From Mesostigma viride (lineage: Eukaryota; Streptophyta; Mesostigmatophyceae; Mesostigmatales; Mesostigmataceae), in assembly GCA_009746045.1 (NCBI GenBank), contig RPFO01002078.1, forward strand, positions 564,209 through 628,208: 64,000 bases of DNA. Direction: 5' to 3'. Below, in pieces: positions 50,001 through 64,000 of this stretch; the first letter of the stretch is position 1; every line of letters begins with the position of its first letter. Position numbers and translations under genes: made by a program. Under the pieces are notes generated by a model. The model did not search any database and was not told the origin of the DNA. It was given only the letters and a program-made list of their open reading frames with translations.

Positions 50001-52760
50001 CCACTGGCTATATGATGGTGGGATACCCCCATGTGACAACGTGCTGCATCTCACAACCACCCAGACGGTGATGAAGTCGTACAGGGGGGTCAAACTCCGC
50101 CGCCCGCTCCCCTCCCTTCCTCCCCCCTCCCCCCCTTCCCCCTCCCCGCTTTCCCCCCCTCCCCTCCCGCCACTCCCTCCCCCCCTCCCCTCCCCTCCTC
50201 CCCTCCCCTCCTCCCCCTCCCCCCTTCCCCCTCCCCCCCTTCCCACTCCCCCGCTTCCCCTCCCCCCCTTCCCCTCCCCCCCTTCCCCTCCCCCCTTCCC
50301 CTCCCCCCCTTCCCCCTCCCCCCCTTCCCCTCCCCCCTTCCCCCTCCCCCCCTTCCCCTCCCCCCCTTCCCCCTCCCCCCCTTCCCCCTCCCCCCTTCCC
50401 CCTCCCCCCTTCCCCCTCCCCCGCTTCCCCCCCCCCCCTTCCCCTCCCCCCCTTCCCCTCCCCCCCTTCCCCCCCCCCCTTCCCCTCCCCCTTCCCCCCC
50501 CCCCTTCCCCCCCCCCCCTTCCCCCCCTACGCCCCTTCCCCTCCCCCTACGCCCCTTCCCCCTCCCCCCCATCCCCCTCCCCCCTTCCCCCCTTCCCCCC
50601 TTCCCCCCTTCCCCCCTTCCCCCCTTCCCCCCTTCCCCCCTTCCCCCCTTCCCCCTTCCCCCCTTCCCCCCCTTCCCCCCTTCCCCCCTTCCCCCCTTCC
50701 CCCCTTCCCCCCTTCCCCCTTCCCCCCCTTCCCCCCTTCCCCCCTTCCCCCTCCCCCCCCTTCCCCTCCGCCCCTTCCCCTCCCCCCCTTCTCCCTCCTA
50801 ACAACCCTTTCCCCCCCCCCCCCCCTTGCCCCTCGGCACCTTCCTTCTTCCCCCCCTGCATTCCTTCCCGCCCTCACTTCCCCGCCCACCCCCTTCCCGC
50901 CCTCACCCCCCATCCACCTTCTTCCGTCTATCGGGGTACGTACGACTCGCCCACGCGCACAAACTCCATGTCACCAACGTGGTCCATCTCCTGGCCCCCC
51001 CTCACCTTCTTCCCAATATCCGCGTACGACTCGTTCATTTTGACAAACACGATGTCGCCGTGCCTCTCGCTCTCCTCCTCCGCCGCCGCGTTGGTCGCGC
51101 TGTCGTAGGGCGCGCGGCCCAGGAAGAAGGCGCGACCCCACGTCCCGGGTGAGTACCGGAACCAGGTGCGCCGGATCGCGTCGCGCTGCGCCTGGTTCTG
51201 GGGGGCGGACAGCACGCCCACAAAGAACAGGAGGTGGGCGCCGGGGGTGCCATCGGGGTGGGACGCTGGCACTAGCTCTGGCATCTGGGTTTCTGCGGGG
51301 CATGGAGTAGAGAGTTTGGACGTGTAGAGGCTTCCTTTATTCCGTTAGTTTCATTCCCGTGATAGATCAGAAAAAATGTATTCCAGTGATAAGTCTGTGG
51401 GGCTGGCTGTTGTGGCTGGACTTGCGCTCATCTGTTAGGTTAGTCCCACACTTGACGAATGCTTCCATTTATTTGCCTTGTTTTGACCGCCAGGCCCATG
51501 CTCTGCAAATGATTGTTTTCGAATCCTATTTCTTTTGAAAAACTTAATGCTGGGTGAATCCTATTTCTTTTGAAAAACTTAATGCTGGGCGAATCCTATT
51601 TCTTTTGAAAAACTTAATGCTGGGCGAATCCTATTTCTTTTGAAAAACTTAATGCTGGGCGAATCCTATTTCTTTTGAAAAACTTAATGCTGGGCGAGAA
51701 AGGATGGTATATGGACAGATGGTGTAGGTTAACCACAATCCAAGTAGCGCGTGGGCGGCGGTGCATAGGTAGGTAGCGACGACACAAGCGAACGCGCAAA
51801 CACGCATAGGCAGGAAATCCGGAGGACGTTGCCGGGGGGGTTCAACAAGGAGTGAAGGGGGAGCAACGGTGTCAGCAGCAGAAGTAGAAGGATTGCTGCC
51901 ACGCCAGGTCATGCGTCTGCTTCCATGCGTCGGGCATTGGGTGGAGCAGGGACAGCACACAGAGGCGACTCAAGTACCGTCAAGCCCCCCCTGCATGGCT
52001 ACTGTCCATCATTCCATTCTCTTCCTCTGGCCTACTGCACACCAGGTCCTTGACTATGAACACTGATATACTTTTTGGTTACACATAGCAGTAGACATAA
52101 CGAGACAGAAAATGTTTTCGGTAGTCAAAATTCTTCATTTGAAGTGCAAACGACTGGCCCTATAACCAAGGGTCAGCACACTCCACCCAGTGCTCACTCC
52201 GTGGTGCCAGTAATGCCCTCATGCCGGTGGGCATGTTGTGGCAGCTGAAACAGCCCCAGCCACGTACCTCTGGAATGCATTGAGGCCACATCAGCAACAA
52301 GCCCTTGGTCACGGATTACAGCGGCACTGCTGCCGGGGCTGCCTTCCAGCCGTGCTTGCACCCTTGCGTCCACCTGCAGGATATCGCGCCCCTTCCAGGC
52401 AGGTCGACCGTAGCCGTCCAAGGACGGAAACCCCGAAGGGCCGACGATTTCAAAGCCCGAGTGCAACGCACGGAGCTGTCCCCGAATGGCACCACCGGTA
52501 TCTCCGGCTGCATGCAATCCAGACGCAGGTGAGGACGGCACCGACGTCTCCACAGTGACTTTTCTATTCCGTCCTCGCGATGCCCCTGACTGAAAGTCGG
52601 TCCAGTGAAAAGAACCGCGAACCACTGCCGACGCATCCTCGCCCTCGTGCTCAAGCCCAGCAAAACTGAGCTGCCCTTTAGGGTGAACAAAACCATCGAC
52701 TGAGCCGACGCCTAACAATAGGTAAGTAAGCGCTGCTAAGAAAGCGAGCGTCCGCCACAT
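47099..52760 (-). CDS. GT31 beta-1,3-galactosyltransferase-like protein (5 exons)
   Basis: Exons in order: 52760-52268, 51292-51006, 49793-49738, 48720-48471, 47347-47099. Phases agree throughout and give 444 residues. The N-terminus [19 protein letters not shown] is a signal anchor, followed by a stem. The catalytic part has [48 protein letters not shown] (the metal-binding DxD motif), [15 protein letters not shown] and [11 protein letters not shown]. These are the ordered GT31 motifs (PF01762). The predicted role is a Golgi type II enzyme adding beta-1,3-linked hexose, probably galactose, to glycoproteins or cell-wall glycans; the acceptor is unknown. The last 24 residues contain an internal repeat ([18 protein letters not shown]), so the true C-terminus could lie before it. 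Confidence 0.9.
49170..49396. repeat. (CCCCT)n pyrimidine tract
   Basis: About 200 bp of CCCCTCCCCT units lie in an intron of the GT31-like gene. On the transcribed sense strand this is pure purine (AGGGG). Confidence 0.95.
50100..50830. repeat. C-rich CCCCCTTCCC pyrimidine tract
   Basis: About 730 bp of almost pure C/T, including a regular TTCCCCCC block at about 50580-50750, lies within the second intron of the GT31-like gene. Long Pro/Ser or Gly/Glu frames here are artefacts. Confidence 0.95.
51521..51700. repeat. 35-bp tandem repeat, five copies
   Basis: GAATCCTATTTCTTTTGAAA plus AACTTAATGCTGGGC is repeated five times almost perfectly in the first intron of the GT31-like gene. Confidence 0.95.
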
Positions 52761-54079
52761 TTTCTACCAAACAGTAGACAACGTGACTATCACTTTCATA
52801 TCTCCCCTTCACGGTGATGCGGTTGGCTGGCACGGACAACCGCCATCTGCTTCGAATGCCTCACGACAACAAAGAATTCACGCTGATGGCTAAAACCGGC
52901 GTGCGGCCCTACTGTCTTTTCAACCCAGGCCGAGCGGTCGACTTCTTACAGACAATGGCATTTCTGGGTTGAACTCTGCGTCGCCACGCTTTCATCATAG
53001 GAGAAACCAAAGCACCAAGCCCCTCATAACGGTCGACAGCCAAAACAAACCGTTCAGTCATAAATGGCACCAAGCGCCCATGACAATTACAAGTGTCAGA
53101 CCTCATCAGTCATAGGCCTCATCAATAATCGGCTCACGCTATAATTAAGGAGCCAAAAGTTAAGTTCATTGCGAAGGTGGTGTCGCAGTTGCAAAATTGC
53201 TACGTAGTTACAAAATTGCTACGACCAACCGTAAGGATATTGAATTACTGCCGATTCTGGCAAATCCTGACGTTGCCGATTCGCAGCCTAGGTGCTGATC
53301 ACTCATCAGTACACACTGACTGATGAAGTTGCCAGTCTAATAAAACTCAACATGACCCTGACCTGACTGATGCTTTACCAAAGCGTAACCACGTGTTCTG
53401 CGGTGCGCCAGCGCTTATGTACATGTCCGGGGCGTTTTTGGCATGGCCGTAAGTACCAGACGACGGAACGCCAGGACGCAATGAGCCGTTCGCGAACGGG
53501 AAGCTGCCAGGTCGGCAGCTGCCACCGCGAACCCGCAATAGCCATTAGCCCCGACTCCCGACTCCCGACTCCCGAGCAAGCGCTTGTTTACAAGGTAATA
53601 TGGCTGCCAGTGACGTAGGAATTTGATGGCAGCTGCGCCATTATTCGAAGAGTCCGGCATTGCCACATTTACCAGTATCCTCGCTAAAACGACTGCACAG
53701 CACGAGGAAGCCTGGCCTTTCGCCTTTCGCTTCTGCAACTGGATTTGTTAACCAAATTAATGCTGTGAGGGCCGTGGAAATATTAGGTGCCACATAGAAC
53801 CGGTAACTACTGTCGAAATTGGGCGGGTGCTGCTGGACTTCCTCGATGAATGTGGCGGCCGCCCATGGCGGACATGCCGCGGAATCGGGAAGACAGGCTG
53901 TCGTGCGCCGAGTTCAAGCAGTTCCCCTTTACGGCCGTAGTTGCTCTGCATTGCTGGTAGACAATCTTTTCAACCTTCGTTGTAGGTCGTGCGTCGCTGT
54001 AAAAAGTCGCAGTGCAAAGCAGGACAAGGCACCAAATGAATCTAAGTGCCAAGGATTTTGGCAAAATGGAAAGGCTGGG
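52761..54079. other. Divergent intergenic region, GT31-like and permease genes
   Basis: No promoter motif can be assigned. CTCATCAGTCATAGGCCTCA-like phrases and a triple CGACTCCCGACTCCCGA at about 53550 are the only local repeats. Confidence 0.4.
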
Positions 54080-62862
<8,783 letters not shown>

Positions 62863-64000
62863 TGGCGGGGATTGCCCCGGGGCGTGTATATAAAGAGAGC
62901 GGGGCTGTGCTGGTTGTTCGCATGGCCGCCTGAAGGGGTGCATCGGGATGCTGGGTGATGCAGGGAAAGCGGCAGCGGATGGCGTGGACCTTGCACGTGT
63001 GTTCATGACAATGATGAAGGAATGCCAGGAGGCCCTGTGTGCTTGTGTATAGGAGCTCGAGTATGGAGAGGAGGGGGATCCACCACTATCATGTCATCAT
63101 GCCGCAATAGCAGAGATCCCGCCAAGGGTTGCACAGGTGCATGCCAGCACGGCCGCTGCATGGCAGGCAGCATGGAATGTGTACAATAATGGATGCCCCT
63201 GGGTGTGCAAAGCCGGCAAGTCTTGACCACCCCGCTGTGTGCTTGTACGTGCTCACTCATGCGTACCGTGGCGGTCTGCATCGGTCGGCGGATGGCCACC
63301 GCCTGTCCGTGGGTGCTATCAGTGATTACGAGGCAACGGGGCAGGGCGCAGGCAAGGCAATGAGGTATGGAGGGAGGGGAGGGATGGCCCGGTTTGGTCG
63401 ATAGAGAAGTGGAGCCGCAGCACAGCATATCCGTGGATCCAGATGACCATGCTTGAGGGCAGGCACGTGATCCTAGTCAGGGAGCATCCGTGGAGCGCTA
63501 CTCATATGGGTGGTCCATGGAAGCTATTCATATGGGTGGTCTATGGAGCTATCTATACACGGGTGGTAAAATTTGCCACGGGCGAGCGCCAGGAATTATC
63601 TCGGCTAGGGGCAGACGGGTCCATCCGCACGTGGCTGCTAACGTGGAGGAGAAACTTGTGTGCGCATGGCATTATGTATTATGTGGGTGTCGCCGCTGAG
63701 GAGTGAATGCTGCACGCCCGTTCCTTCTTAGCAGCCCATTCTTCCTTAAAGCTATCGGACGTGGGATCAAGGGGAAAACCAGCGCAGGGCCAGACATCGG
63801 GAGAATGCGGACCATGGTAGCTCGAGCCTGCCGTTATCTTGTCCGCGGTAGAGTCGTTCAGGATTATGAATATGAATGGAGATGGAAATGTGTAGCCTTG
63901 TGCATTGAAATTATGGCTGGCTTACGTGTAGAGCGACTAGATGACCTAGACGGTGGGGCCGGAAACAGCTTGCTTGATCAGGGAGTGTCTAGTGGTGAGC
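62863..64000. other. 3' flank of the permease gene, nothing recognised
   Basis: A short direct duplication (CATATGGGTGGTCCATGGA and CATATGGGTGGTCTATGGA) occurs at about 63505-63550. No gene or RNA is recognised. Confidence 0.4.

Noticed and set aside
49996-51108. 370-residue Pro/Ser-rich protein on the plus strand
   Set aside because: It is the antisense translation of the C/T tract in a GT31 intron.

Overview
The window is nuclear DNA from a eukaryote, most likely a green alga (chlorophyte or prasinophyte). The evidence is spliced genes with GT-AG introns, a plastid-type ADP-glucose pyrophosphorylase small-subunit paralogue with a transit-like leader, a Trp/Tyr-permease-family transporter, a Root_cap/vWD-like extracellular protein, and a DIRS/PAT-type tyrosine-recombinase retroelement of the kind known from Volvox and Chlamydomonas. 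I cannot name the genus. Very few long open frames are real genes; most are translations of simple repeats.

Layout. (1) About 0.7-24.4 kb, plus strand: one very large gene whose 5' end is not found. Five small exons (698-12888) each encode one Cys-rich module and all have symmetrical phase-1 boundaries. They are followed by a Root_cap/vWD-like C-terminal pair of exons (22892-24379). Its introns hold a TIR element (1367-2724), a mariner-like MITE (10793-11035), several minisatellites, and three split-direct-repeat elements in the same orientation (5568-7366, 13674-15797, 17227-22614). The third still carries gag-like, RT/RNase H and tyrosine recombinase genes. (2) 24.9-30.8 kb: a field of broken LINE copies containing about 1.4 kb of nearly pure CTG and GGT repeats. 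(3) 32.2-39.5 kb, minus strand: a 13-exon AGPase small-subunit-like gene whose catalytic residues are replaced and which has two extra tandem 60-nt exons. (4) 39.5-42.6 kb: divergent intergenic region with a G/C-run inverted-repeat element. (5) 42.6-45.2 kb, plus strand: a four-exon CGR1/CCDC86-like nucleolar protein. (6) 47.1-52.8 kb, minus strand: a five-exon GT31 beta-1,3-galactosyltransferase-like gene. (7) 54.1-62.9 kb, plus strand: a Trp/Tyr-permease-family transporter with a Ser-rich insert. (8) 62.9-64.0 kb: nothing recognised.

The strongest unexplained pattern is recurrent. In at least four host genes an intron begins with degenerate tandem copies of the last stretch of the preceding exon together with its splice donor. 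In the AGPase gene two copies gained acceptors and became in-frame candidate exons; in the permease gene the copies expanded to about twenty units. This looks like a general mode of intron growth and candidate-exon birth in this genome.
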